DNA from: Paraburkholderia caballeronis
GTDB lineage: Bacteria; Pseudomonadota; Gammaproteobacteria; Burkholderiales; Burkholderiaceae
DNA length: 64,000 nt
Direction of reading: 5' to 3'
NCBI RefSeq assembly: GCF_900104845.1
Contig: NZ_FNSR01000001.1
Coordinates: 2,046,001-2,110,000 of the forward strand
Position 1 is the first letter of the stretch; every line of letters begins with the position of its first letter. The notes under the pieces were generated by a model. It was given only the letters and a program-made list of their open reading frames with translations, was not told the origin of the DNA and made no database searches. Made by a program: the position numbers and the translations under genes. This document shows positions 8,855 through 16,999 of this stretch, piece by piece.

Positions 8855-10513
8855 TCAATGCGTCGCCACGCGCCGCTTGAATTCGCGCAGATCGAAGCAC
8901 AGCGGCGCGTTCAACGGATCGTTGCCGAGCGCCGCGAGTTGCGTCTTCTGCACCTTGTTGGTCGACGTGACCGGCAGCGTTTCGACGAACGATACGTAAC
9001 CGGGCGCCTTGAAATACGCGAGCCGGTCGAGACACCACGCCTGCAACGCGCGCGCCGTCTGCGCGTCGCGCGCCACGCCCGGCGACACGATCACGCAGGC
9101 CATCACTTCCTCGTCGCGCAGCGGATCGGGCGCGGCGATCACCGCCGTCTGCCGCACGTCCGGATGATCGAGCAGGCACGCTTCGACCTCCAGCGCGGCG
9201 ATGTTCTCGCCGGAGCGGCGAATCACGTTCTTCTGCCGGTCCACGAAATGCAGGCTGCCGTCGTCGCCTTCGCGCACGACGTCGCCGGTATGGAACCAGC
9301 CGCCGCGCCACGCTGCTTCGGTGGTGGCCTCGTCCTTCAGATACCCGCGAAAGAAACCGAGCCTCGGTTCGGCGCCCGCGCGGCGCACCAGCAGATGGCC
9401 GGGCGTGCCGCGCGGCACGTCGCGATCGTGCTCGTCCACCAGCCGCACTTCGATCTCCGGGCGCGGGCGGCCGAAGCAGCGCGAGCCGACGTGCCGCGGC
9501 TCGCGGCTCGACGCGATCACCGCGCCGCCGCCGGTCTCGGTCATCGCCCAGCCCTCGATCAGCGGGAAGCCGAAACGCTGTTCGAACACGAGTTGATGGC
9601 GTGGATCGACGTTCGCGCCGTAGCCGAACCGCACGTGGTGCGGCGGCGACCCGCCGTCGAGCGACAGCAGGATCGCCGGCATCACGCCGAGGTAATGGAC
9701 GATCGTCGCGCCGCTCGCGGCGACGTCAGCCCACCAGTCGCGCGGATGGAAGCGGTCGAGCTGGATCACGCAGCCGCCGGACAGCACCATCGCCATCGTC
9801 GAGCACGCGAGCGCGTTCATGTGAAAGAGCGGCAGCGGCGTAATCAGCCGCTCGACGCCGGGCCGCACTTCGCACAGGCCGCCTTCGCTGAGATACAGCT
9901 CGCCGATCGACACGAAGTAGCGGTTGTCGAGGATGCAGCCCTTCGGCTTGCCGGTCGTGCCCGACGTGTAGAGGATCGCGCATTCGTCGTCGAGGCTCGC
10001 GCGATGCGAGCCGTCCGTCGCGACGTCGGCCGCGCGCGGCAGCGGCCCGGCTTCGGCGTCGGCAACAGCGAGCGGCACTTGCAGGTCCGGCGTGTCGAGC
10101 GCCGCGCGCAACAGCGGCAGCGTGCGTTCGACGCCGACCGCGAGCGCGATCTCGCTGTGCTGCGCGACATAGGCGATCTCGTGCGGCCGCGAGTCGGGAT
10201 TCAGCGGCACCACGCCGACGCCGAGCGCGTTCAGCGCGAAGAAATGGAAGAAGAACGCCGGCCGGTTTTCGAGCAGCAGCGCGACGCGCATGCCCGCGCG
10301 ATAACCCGCTTCGCGATAGCGCACGATCTGCCGCTCGATCTCCGCGAGCGTCTGCGCGTAGGTGAGCGTCAACGCGTCGGAGGCATCGTCGGCGGACGCC
10401 GCGTAACGGCGCTGCGCGGAAGCCGGAATGTGCAGGAAGTCGTGATGCGGATGACGGGCCGCGGTTCGGGCGAAGGCTGCGTAAGGCGAAACAGGTCGAC
10501 TATCGGAAATCAT
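8855..10513 (-). CDS. AMP-forming acyl-CoA ligase (FadD-like)
   Basis: 552 residues, the full length of an ANL-superfamily ligase that activates a carboxylic acid to its CoA ester with ATP. The P-loop-like YTSGTTGKPKG, the GWAMTETGGG segment, HTGDVVREGDDG (ADP/AMP binding), the KNVIRRSGENIAA hinge and the C-terminal TSTNKVQK with the catalytic Lys are all present. It lies 91 bp downstream of the flavin monooxygenase gene on the same strand and probably shares its promoter. Activation of a ring-cleavage or amide-cleavage acid is a reasonable role, since a thiolase-like pair is encoded nearby. Substrate not predictable. Confidence 0.9.
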   Translation of the reverse strand: MISDSRPVSPYAAFARTAARHPHHDFLHIPASAQRRYAASADDASDALTLTYAQTLAEIERQIVRYREAGYRAGMRVALLLENRPAFFFHFFALNALGVGVVPLNPDSRPHEIAYVAQHSEIALAVGVERTLPLLRAALDTPDLQVPLAVADAEAGPLPRAADVATDGSHRASLDDECAILYTSGTTGKPKGCILDNRYFVSIGELYLSEGGLCEVRPGVERLITPLPLFHMNALACSTMAMVLSGGCVIQLDRFHPRDWWADVAASGATIVHYLGVMPAILLSLDGGSPPHHVRFGYGANVDPRHQLVFEQRFGFPLIEGWAMTETGGGAVIASSREPRHVGSRCFGRPRPEIEVRLVDEHDRDVPRGTPGHLLVRRAGAEPRLGFFRGYLKDEATTEAAWRGGWFHTGDVVREGDDGSLHFVDRQKNVIRRSGENIAALEVEACLLDHPDVRQTAVIAAPDPLRDEEVMACVIVSPGVARDAQTARALQAWCLDRLAYFKAPGYVSFVETLPVTSTNKVQKTQLAALGNDPLNAPLCFDLREFKRRVATH

Positions 10514-10580
10514 GGCGAACGGAAATCGAAGATTGACGGGCGCGGCGGCGTGCGCCGCCGGCCCGGGTCGGAAAGAACGG

Positions 10581-10611
10581 GATCAAGCGGGGATCAAGCG
10601 ACGATCAAGCG
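10581..10611. repeat. Three 11-bp tandem repeats containing GATCAAGCG
   Basis: GATCAAGCG begins at 10581, 10592 and 10603, a period of 11 bp. The third copy contains the TGA stop codon (minus strand) of the flavin monooxygenase gene, so the array looks like a duplication of the end of that gene into the spacer before the ligase. Confidence 0.6.
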
Positions 10612-11705
10612 GCGCGCAAGCCGGCTTCACGCATCAGCGGCAGCACGCGCTCGCAGAAGAATGGCAGTTCGTCCGCGTAGTTGACGAACGACAGCGCCGC
10701 GCCGGCGAAGCCGCAGGCGTGCATCGCGGCGAGCCGCCCGACGATCTGCTCCGGCGTGCCGACGAGCGGAAAACTGCCGGTGCCGGCCGCAAAGCGTTGC
10801 CGGTACTCGATGAACGCGCGGTCCTCATGGCTGCTGCTGAAGCCTTTTTTCTGCCGCACGTGATAGTCGAGCGCGGCTTCGTCGGTGTATTCGACGGAAT
10901 AGCGGTGGTAGTAGTCGAGCGCCTCCTGTTCGGTCGCGCGGCAGACCACGTGCGCGACGGTATAGACGCCCAGTTCGCGGCCCGCCTGCGCGCCGCGCTC
11001 GCGGATGTCACGCACGTGCTCGCGGCCCGCGTCGAGGTCGGTGAACGTCGTGAACAGGTAATCGCAGTGACGCGCGGCGAAGTCGCGGCCCGGCGCGCCG
11101 AACGCGGCGTTCATCGTGACCGGGCGCGGGCTCTGCAACGAGACCGGCCGCGAAATCGCGCCCTTCAGCCGGTAGAACTCGCCGTCGAAGTCGAACGGTT
11201 CCGCGCTCGTGTAGAGCCGCGTCAGGATCTCGCTCCACTCGGCGGCCTGACGGTACGCGTCGTGTTCCAGCGTGACGCCGAACATGTCGAATTCATCCGG
11301 ATTCCAGCCGCACACGATGTTCAGTCCCGCGCGGCCGTGGCTCACGTGATCGATCGTGGCCAGCGCCTTTGCCGCATAGACCGGATGCACGAGCGGCACA
11401 TGCACGGTCGAGAACAGCGCGATGCGCCGGGTGAGCGCGGCCAGCGCCGCCGCGAACGTGAACGTCTCGAACGAATGCTCGCGCACGTGCGTCGTGCCGC
11501 CGAAGCCGCGCCAGCGCGCGATCGGCAGGAAAAAGTCGAGTCCGCCGGTATCGGCGGCGATGGCCGCGCGCTGCACGTCGTCCCAGCCGGCGCGCCACTG
11601 CTCGGGCACCGTCGTGAAGGTCAGGCCGCGGTCGGCGTTCGCGGCGAACACGCCGACCTTGAACGGATGCGGGTCGCGCATCGGGTTGGCGGGGGCAGGC
11701 GTCAC
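10605..11705 (-). CDS. LLM-class flavin-dependent monooxygenase, RutA-like
   Basis: 366 residues from GTG 11705, which has an AGAGAGG ribosome site eight bases upstream; a longer TTG start at 11741 would run into the operator. The bacterial-luciferase-like barrel shows RWRGFGG, the ATIDHVSHGRAGLN strand and CGWNPDEF, closely following RutA, the pyrimidine ring-opening oxygenase. RutA-group enzymes use FMN-peroxide chemistry to break C-N or similar bonds and need a separate flavin reductase. None is adjacent; the flavin reductase at 40367 is far away. The neighbouring acyl-CoA ligase and the short amidase in Region B suit an amide or N-heterocycle substrate, which is inference. Confidence 0.85.
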   Translation of the reverse strand: MTPAPANPMRDPHPFKVGVFAANADRGLTFTTVPEQWRAGWDDVQRAAIAADTGGLDFFLPIARWRGFGGTTHVREHSFETFTFAAALAALTRRIALFSTVHVPLVHPVYAAKALATIDHVSHGRAGLNIVCGWNPDEFDMFGVTLEHDAYRQAAEWSEILTRLYTSAEPFDFDGEFYRLKGAISRPVSLQSPRPVTMNAAFGAPGRDFAARHCDYLFTTFTDLDAGREHVRDIRERGAQAGRELGVYTVAHVVCRATEQEALDYYHRYSVEYTDEAALDYHVRQKKGFSSSHEDRAFIEYRQRFAAGTGSFPLVGTPEQIVGRLAAMHACGFAGAALSFVNYADELPFFCERVLPLMREAGLRAA

Positions 11706-11746
11706 AGGGGCGGCCTCTCTGGCGATGGATTGTCGATACAAGGATA

Positions 11747-11756
11747 CTGAATTCAG
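11747..11756. promoter_or_regulatory. Palindromic operator, site 2 (CTGAATTCAG)
   Basis: The 10-bp core sits between the -35 (TTGACA, 11772-11767) and -10 (CAGTAT, 11749-11744) of the minus-strand monooxygenase promoter and overlaps the -10. Binding here would block RNA polymerase. Flanks are less symmetrical than at sites 1 and 3. Confidence 0.6.
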
Positions 11757-11954
11757 AAAATTGTCGTGTCAAGCTGCTCGACGGGAGTCGTGGTGAAGCA
11801 ATCCGTTCATCCGGTGCAAGGTTCGCCGCCGACGCTCGCAAAAAAGGCGAGGAGAAAAAGCGGTCAACTTGCGATGCAGCATGGAAGTGGGGTTTTTCAT
11901 TACCAGTGCACACAATTTTGACGCGTTCTTGACGTGGGTTTTTTACTCCCATAA

Positions 11955-11966
11955 TCTGAATTCAGA
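11955..11966. promoter_or_regulatory. Palindromic operator, site 3 (TCTGAATTCAGA)
   Basis: Identical to site 1 over the whole 12-bp palindrome and over the flanking ATAAT and AAT. It abuts the candidate -10 CATAAT (11950-11955) of the porin operon, 130 bp before the porin start. The conserved arrangement of -10 plus operator at sites 1 and 3 supports one repressor controlling both operons. Confidence 0.62.
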
Positions 11967-12095
11967 ATGTTGATTGAGGTGAACATTCTGGCGTCAGGAT
12001 GACCGTCTTGGAGCGGTGCCCCGACGCACGCAGCAGGGTGAAGTCCCATTGATAAACCAGTCGCTCAACCCTTCGACCGCTTAACGGAATCCCAC

Positions 12096-13217
12096 GTGAA
12101 AACTCCTCTTGTCACCGCCTCGCTCGCCGCGCTTTGCGCGAGCGGCTCTGTCTGGGCTCAAAGCAGCGTTACGTTGTACGGCATCATCGACGAAGGCCTG
12201 ACCTTCTCGAACAATCAGCTTGGCGAAAAATCCTGGCAGATGCAAAGCGGCATCTCGCAGGGCAGCCGCTGGGGCCTGCTCGGCTCCGAGGATCTCGGCG
12301 GCGGGCTGTCCGCGGTCTTCCGGCTCGAAAACGGCTTCGACATCAATTCGGGCAAGCTGCTGCAACAGGGCCGCGAGTTCGGCCGCGGCGCGTACGTCGG
12401 GCTGTCGAGCAACACCTACGGCACGCTGACGTTCGGCCGCCAGAACGAACTGATGGGCGACTACGTCGGCCAGTACACCGCGAACGGCAACTGGGGCATT
12501 TTGTTCCCGCACCCGGGCGACCTCGACAACACCGGCATCGACTACCGGGTGAACAACGCGGTGCGCTATGCGTCGCCGGTGATTCACGGCGTGCAGGCCG
12601 GCGCGGTGTACGGGTTCGGCAACGTGGCGGGCGAGCTGAACCGCGACGCGGTCAAGTCGTTCGGGCTCAAGTATTCGGGCGGCCCGCTCGCGCTCGCGGC
12701 CGCGTTCACGACGATCGACCACCCGGCCGAGGCGGTGCCGGAAGGGGTGTGGACGTCGACCAACGCGATCGACGGCAACTACGGCCTCGCGGCGTCGAAG
12801 TACCAGTCGTTCGGCTTCGCGGGGCAGTACACGTTCGGCGCCGCGAAGGTCGCGGCGATCTACACGAACACGCGTTTCATGGGCCTCGACCCGACGGTCG
12901 GCGCGAACATCGGCGGCCACGTGACGTTCCAGATCTTCGAACTGGTGGCCGGTTATTTCATCACCCCCGCGCTGCAGCTGGGCACCGGCTACAGCTACAC
13001 CGAAGGCAACGTGTCGGCCACGTCGCAGAAGCCGAAGTACCACAACGTCGATGCGATCGCCGACTACTTCCTGTCGAAGCGCACCGACGCGTATCTGCAG
13101 GCGACGTGGATGCACGCGGCCGGCGACGCGCAGTACGCCGATCTCGCGCCGGTGCTGCAACGCTCCAGCACGTCGAACCAGATCGAAGTGCGGCTGGGGC
13201 TGCGCCATCGATTCTGA
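12096..13217 (+). CDS. Outer-membrane general porin (Gram-negative porin family)
   Basis: 373 residues beginning at GTG 12096. A cleavable signal peptide ends at VWAQ (residue 22), followed by SSVTLYGIIDEGL, the first strand of Burkholderiales trimeric porins; GLRHRF ends the barrel with the expected C-terminal Phe. RWGLLGSEDLGGGLSAVFRLE is the typical second hairpin region. It probably lets the pathway substrate through the outer membrane, since it leads an operon with a periplasmic binding protein and lies behind operator site 3. Confidence 0.93.
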   Translation: MKTPLVTASLAALCASGSVWAQSSVTLYGIIDEGLTFSNNQLGEKSWQMQSGISQGSRWGLLGSEDLGGGLSAVFRLENGFDINSGKLLQQGREFGRGAYVGLSSNTYGTLTFGRQNELMGDYVGQYTANGNWGILFPHPGDLDNTGIDYRVNNAVRYASPVIHGVQAGAVYGFGNVAGELNRDAVKSFGLKYSGGPLALAAAFTTIDHPAEAVPEGVWTSTNAIDGNYGLAASKYQSFGFAGQYTFGAAKVAAIYTNTRFMGLDPTVGANIGGHVTFQIFELVAGYFITPALQLGTGYSYTEGNVSATSQKPKYHNVDAIADYFLSKRTDAYLQATWMHAAGDAQYADLAPVLQRSSTSNQIEVRLGLRHRF

Positions 13218-13342
13218 CCACTGATAATCGGATTTCCCGGGCCGGCTGTCCGCATGATGTTGTCCGCATCGGCGGGCGGCGGCCCTTCGTACCTTTTTGC
13301 GTATCTTCAACCGGCGCGCGCGCCGGCCTCACAGGAGGATAG

Positions 13343-14899
13343 ATGGACAGTTACGAGATCGACATGAAGCGCCGCCAGCTGCTGCTGGGCGCGCTCGCGG
13401 CCGGCGCGGGCGGGCTGCTGCCGTGGGAGCGGGCGCTCGCGCAGGGCCATCCGGCCGACCAGGTTCTGAACATCGCGTACATCTCGGACGTGCCGACGTG
13501 GGACCCGACGGCGATCACCGTGCCGCAGGCGCAGTCCATCTACACGACGGTGTTCGATTCGCCGCTGCGTTATTCGCCGAAGCTCGTGCTCGAAGGGCGC
13601 CAGATCTCCGCATGGAAGTGGCAGGACAAGAACGCGCAGCGCCTCGAAGTGACGCTGCGCGACGACATCCTGTTTCACGACGGCTCGAAGCTGACGACCG
13701 CCGACCTGAAGTACAGCCTGCACGACCGGCCGTCGGCCGATCACAAGCTCGCGGTCGGCGGGATGTTCCAGACGCTGAAGGACGTCGAGATCGTGTCGCC
13801 GACGCGCGCGGTGCTGGTTTACAGCAAGCCGACGCCGGCCGCGCCGATCTATCTCGCGTTTCTCGCGGGTTACATCGTGCCGAAGGCGTACATCGAGAAG
13901 GTCGGCATGGACGGTTTCCTCGCGAAGCCGGTCGGCGCGGGTCCGTACCGGCTGGTCGACTATCAGCGCGGCTCGCGCATCGTGCTGGAGGCATTCGACA
14001 AGTACTGGGGCGGCACGCCGGCGATCCGCCACGTGACGTTCGAGGTCGCGACCGAGCCGTCGGCGCGCGTCGCCGCGGTGGAGTCGGGCCGCGCGGGCGT
14101 CGCCGTGCAGATTCCGCTGCGCGAGGCGCAGCGGCTCGCGAGCGTGCCCGGCATTACGACGAAGATCTATCCGTACAGCGAGATCTACATGCTGCGGATG
14201 CCGAACTACGTGAAGCCGTTCGACGACGAGAACGTGCGCGCGGCGATGCATTATGCGATCGACACCGCCGCGTTGTCGAAGGCGTTTTACGGCGGCATCG
14301 CGCGGCCGCTGTCGGTGACGGCGACGCCGGGCTCGGCGGCCGACGTGCCGGGCTTCAGGTTTCCGTACGATCCGCAGCGCGCGATCGCCGCGCTCGCGAA
14401 GTCCGGCTACGGGCCGAACAAGCCGGTCCGCGTGCCGTTCCTGACGACGAACGGCACCTTCCCGAGCGACTACGACATGGCGCGCGCGATCGCCGGCATG
14501 TGGCAGCGCGTCGGCATCCAGGCGGACCTCACGCAGACCACGATGGCGAAGGTGATCAGCGAAATCCAGGCGACCAAGATGAGCGGCGTGCTGCTGTACA
14601 GCTGGGCCAACGCGACCGGCGACCCCGAGAACTACACCGGGCGCATTCTCGATCCGCGGCTGCGCTTTTCCGCATGGAAGGACGACGCGCTCGCGCCGCG
14701 CGTCGAGGCGCTGATGACCGAGGTGGACGAGGACAAGCGGATGGCCGGTTATCGCGCGCTGAGCCAGGAGGCGTCGGAGAAGTCGTGGGTCGTGCCGCTG
14801 CTGCAGGCGGTCACGACGATTGCGTACCGCTCGGACGTCGACGTCAAGATTTTCGACAGCGGCTACATCCTGCCGGTCGACTACAGGCTCAAGGGATGA
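13343..14899 (+). CDS. Periplasmic substrate-binding protein, family 5 (peptide/Dpp type)
   Basis: 518 residues with an N-terminal export signal containing KRRQLLLGALAAG, a twin-arginine-like pattern, and AxA cleavage near ERALAQ. The mature protein has the family-5 features VFDSPLRYSP and the VTLRDDILFHDGSKLTTADLKYS segment found in DppA/OppA-like proteins. GGAGG precedes the ATG. The matching permeases and ATPase are 7-11 kb upstream behind an identical operator, so this is likely the binding component of that transporter. Ligand may be a small modified amide or acid rather than a peptide. Confidence 0.9.
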   Translation: MDSYEIDMKRRQLLLGALAAGAGGLLPWERALAQGHPADQVLNIAYISDVPTWDPTAITVPQAQSIYTTVFDSPLRYSPKLVLEGRQISAWKWQDKNAQRLEVTLRDDILFHDGSKLTTADLKYSLHDRPSADHKLAVGGMFQTLKDVEIVSPTRAVLVYSKPTPAAPIYLAFLAGYIVPKAYIEKVGMDGFLAKPVGAGPYRLVDYQRGSRIVLEAFDKYWGGTPAIRHVTFEVATEPSARVAAVESGRAGVAVQIPLREAQRLASVPGITTKIYPYSEIYMLRMPNYVKPFDDENVRAAMHYAIDTAALSKAFYGGIARPLSVTATPGSAADVPGFRFPYDPQRAIAALAKSGYGPNKPVRVPFLTTNGTFPSDYDMARAIAGMWQRVGIQADLTQTTMAKVISEIQATKMSGVLLYSWANATGDPENYTGRILDPRLRFSAWKDDALAPRVEALMTEVDEDKRMAGYRALSQEASEKSWVVPLLQAVTTIAYRSDVDVKIFDSGYILPVDYRLKG

Positions 14900-14923
14900 C
14901 CGGTTTTCGTGGAGACACATGCG

Positions 14924-15649
14924 ATGCGGATTGAAGATTCGATTGCCTTCGTGTCGGGGGCGAACCGCGGCGTCGGCGCGGGGTTCGTCGCCGGGCTGCT
15001 CGCGCGGGGCGCGCGCAAGGTGTACGCCGGGATGCGCGACGCCGATGCCGCGCGCTTCGACGACCCGCGCGTGGTGCCAGTGCCGCTCGACGTCACGGCG
15101 CCGGCGCAGGTGGCGCAGGCCGCCGCATTGGCCGGCGACGTCACGCTGCTGATCAACAACGCCGGCATCAACCGGCTCGAACGCGTGGCCGGGCCGCGCG
15201 ACCCGGGCGCCGCGCGCGCCGAGATGGAGGTGAACTATTTCGGCACGCTGGAGATGTGCCGCGCGTTCGCGCCGGCGCTGACGCGCAACGGCGGCGCGCT
15301 CGTCAACATGCTGTCGATTCTCGCGCGGGTCGCGCTGCCGTCGATGGGCTCGTTATGCGCGTCGAAGGCCGCCGCGCTGCGGATGACCGAGGGCGTGCGC
15401 GCGGAACTGGCCGGGCGCGGCGTGCGCGTGCTGGCCGTGCTGCCCGGCGCGATCGACACCGACATGAGCCGCGATTTTCCGCCGCCGAAACTGGCGGTCG
15501 CGGAGGTCGTCGATGCGGTATTCTCGGCGCTCGAAGCGGACCCGGGCGGCGCGGACGACGTCTATGTCGGCGCGATGGCCGAGGGCGTCGCGGCGGGGCT
15601 CGCCGCCGACCGCGCCGCCGTGCTCGCGCAGTTCGCGGCTTATCTGTAA
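14924..15649 (+). CDS. SDR-family protein lacking the catalytic tyrosine
   Basis: 241 residues from ATG 14924 (GGAGA eight bases upstream; GTG 14909 is in frame). It has the Rossmann SGANRGVG nucleotide motif and LLINNAGIN. Ser131 is in the usual place, but the YxxxK motif reads LCASK, with Leu144 where the catalytic Tyr belongs and Lys148 kept. Without that Tyr the normal hydride-transfer mechanism is impaired, so it may be a binding protein, a dehydratase-like variant or an SDR using another acid. It is cotranscribed with the binding protein and the hydrolase, with 23-24 bp gaps. Confidence 0.82.
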   Translation: MRIEDSIAFVSGANRGVGAGFVAGLLARGARKVYAGMRDADAARFDDPRVVPVPLDVTAPAQVAQAAALAGDVTLLINNAGINRLERVAGPRDPGAARAEMEVNYFGTLEMCRAFAPALTRNGGALVNMLSILARVALPSMGSLCASKAAALRMTEGVRAELAGRGVRVLAVLPGAIDTDMSRDFPPPKLAVAEVVDAVFSALEADPGGADDVYVGAMAEGVAAGLAADRAAVLAQFAAYL

Positions 15650-15672
15650 CGACTTTTCGCCAGGAGACAACG

Positions 15673-16911
15673 ATGAGCGGTCAAACAATCCAGGTGGCTG
15701 CGCGCGACGGCGGCAGCTTTTCGGCTTATCTCGCGAAACCCGCGCAGGGGTCCGGGCCGGGCCTCGTGCTGTTGCAGGAGATCTTCGGAATCAACGGCTT
15801 CATGAAGGCGATGGCCGACCGGTACGCGGAAGAGGGTTACGTCGTGCTGGTGCCGGACCTGTTCTGGCGGATGAAGCCGGGCGTCGTGCTCGGTTACGGC
15901 GACGCCGATTTCGCGCAGGCGCTCGACTATCACGACCGCTTCGACGAGAAGCTGGCGATCGACGACGTCGCCGCGACGCTCGACGCGGTGCGCGCGCTGC
16001 CGGAGCAGGCGGGCAAGGTCGGCGTGATCGGCTATTGCCTCGGCGGCCGGCTCGCGATGCTGACCGCCGCGCGCACCGACGTGGACTGCGCGATCAGCTA
16101 TTACGGCGTGAACCTGCAGAATCATCTCGACGAAGCGGCCACGGTCCGCTGCCCGATGATGTTCCACTTCCCCGAGAACGATGCGTTCTGCCCGGCCGAC
16201 GCGCGCGAGCGGATCATCGCCGCGTTCGCTTCGCATCCGGCGGCCGAGTGTTATGTGTATCCGGGCTGCGATCACGCGTTCGCGACGCCCGAGCGCCCGC
16301 AGTTCGACAAACCCGCCGCGCTGATGGCGTATTCGCGCACGATGGCGATGCTGCGCAAGGTGCTCGGCCCCGTGCACGACCTCAACGAGCTGTGGGAAAA
16401 ACACTGCTATTACGAGTTCGCGACGCGCGACGTCGACGCGATCATGCCGACGATGGTCGCGCAGCCGTACGTGAACCACGTTCCGACGATGACGGGCGGC
16501 GTCGGTCACGATCAGCTGAAGCGTTTCTACAAGTACCACTTCGTCGATTCGAACCCGGCCGACACGCGGCTGATTCCGATCTCGCGCACGATCGGCGCGG
16601 ACCGCATCGTCGACGAGTTCGTGTTCTGCGCGACCCACGACCGCGAGATCGACTGGCTGCTGCCCGGCCTCGCGCCGACCGGCAAATACTTCGAGGTGCC
16701 GATGCTCGCGGTGGTGTGCTTCCGCGGCGACAAGCTGTACAACGAGCACATCTACTGGGACCAGGCGTCGGTGCTCGTGCAGATTGGCGTGCTCGATCCG
16801 GCCGGACTGCCGGTTGCGGGCATTCAGACCGCGAAGAAGATGATCGACGAGACGCTGCCGAGCAACACGCTGATGCCGAACTGGGCGTCGAGCGAAGGCA
16901 AGCCGATCTGA
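15673..16911 (+). CDS. Dienelactone hydrolase fused to a SnoaL-like domain
   Basis: 412 residues, against about 230-240 for a stand-alone dienelactone hydrolase. Residues 1-240 form the alpha/beta hydrolase with the DLH triad: Cys122 in GYCLGG, Asp170 in PENDAF and His201 in GCDHAF. Residues from about 250 to 412 resemble an NTF2/SnoaL-like domain (LWEKHCYYEFATRDVDAIMP at its start). DLHs open enol lactones in modified ortho cleavage of aromatics; the extra domain could bind or isomerise the lactone. Last gene of the porin operon, followed by a hairpin. Confidence 0.87.
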   Translation: MSGQTIQVAARDGGSFSAYLAKPAQGSGPGLVLLQEIFGINGFMKAMADRYAEEGYVVLVPDLFWRMKPGVVLGYGDADFAQALDYHDRFDEKLAIDDVAATLDAVRALPEQAGKVGVIGYCLGGRLAMLTAARTDVDCAISYYGVNLQNHLDEAATVRCPMMFHFPENDAFCPADARERIIAAFASHPAAECYVYPGCDHAFATPERPQFDKPAALMAYSRTMAMLRKVLGPVHDLNELWEKHCYYEFATRDVDAIMPTMVAQPYVNHVPTMTGGVGHDQLKRFYKYHFVDSNPADTRLIPISRTIGADRIVDEFVFCATHDREIDWLLPGLAPTGKYFEVPMLAVVCFRGDKLYNEHIYWDQASVLVQIGVLDPAGLPVAGIQTAKKMIDETLPSNTLMPNWASSEGKPI

Positions 16912-16925
16912 TCGAGGGGAGAGCG

Positions 16926-16951
16926 GCCGCCTCATGCAATGACGAGGCGGC
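16926..16951. terminator. Hairpin between convergent operons
   Basis: Perfect 8-bp stem GCCGCCTC/GAGGCGGC with a ten-base loop, 15 bp after the hydrolase-SnoaL stop and 48 bp beyond the stop of the minus-strand SDR gene. It could serve both directions. No clear T-run follows, so its strength is uncertain. Confidence 0.5.
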
Positions 16952-16999
16952 TGCGCCTGGCCGGCGACGCTTCGGCGCGCCGCCGGTCAAGCGCTGGAA

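Larger units (their letters stand above)
11706..12095. other. Divergent regulatory region between monooxygenase and porin operons
   Basis: 390 bp with no supported gene. It holds two of the three CTGAATTCAG operators and two outward promoters. The minus-strand promoter has a consensus -35 TTGACA (11772-11767) and -10 CAGTAT (11749-11744), 17 bp apart. The plus-strand one has TTGACG (11929-11934) and CATAAT (11950-11955). The porin leader is about 130 bp long, which leaves room for post-transcriptional control. Confidence 0.55.
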
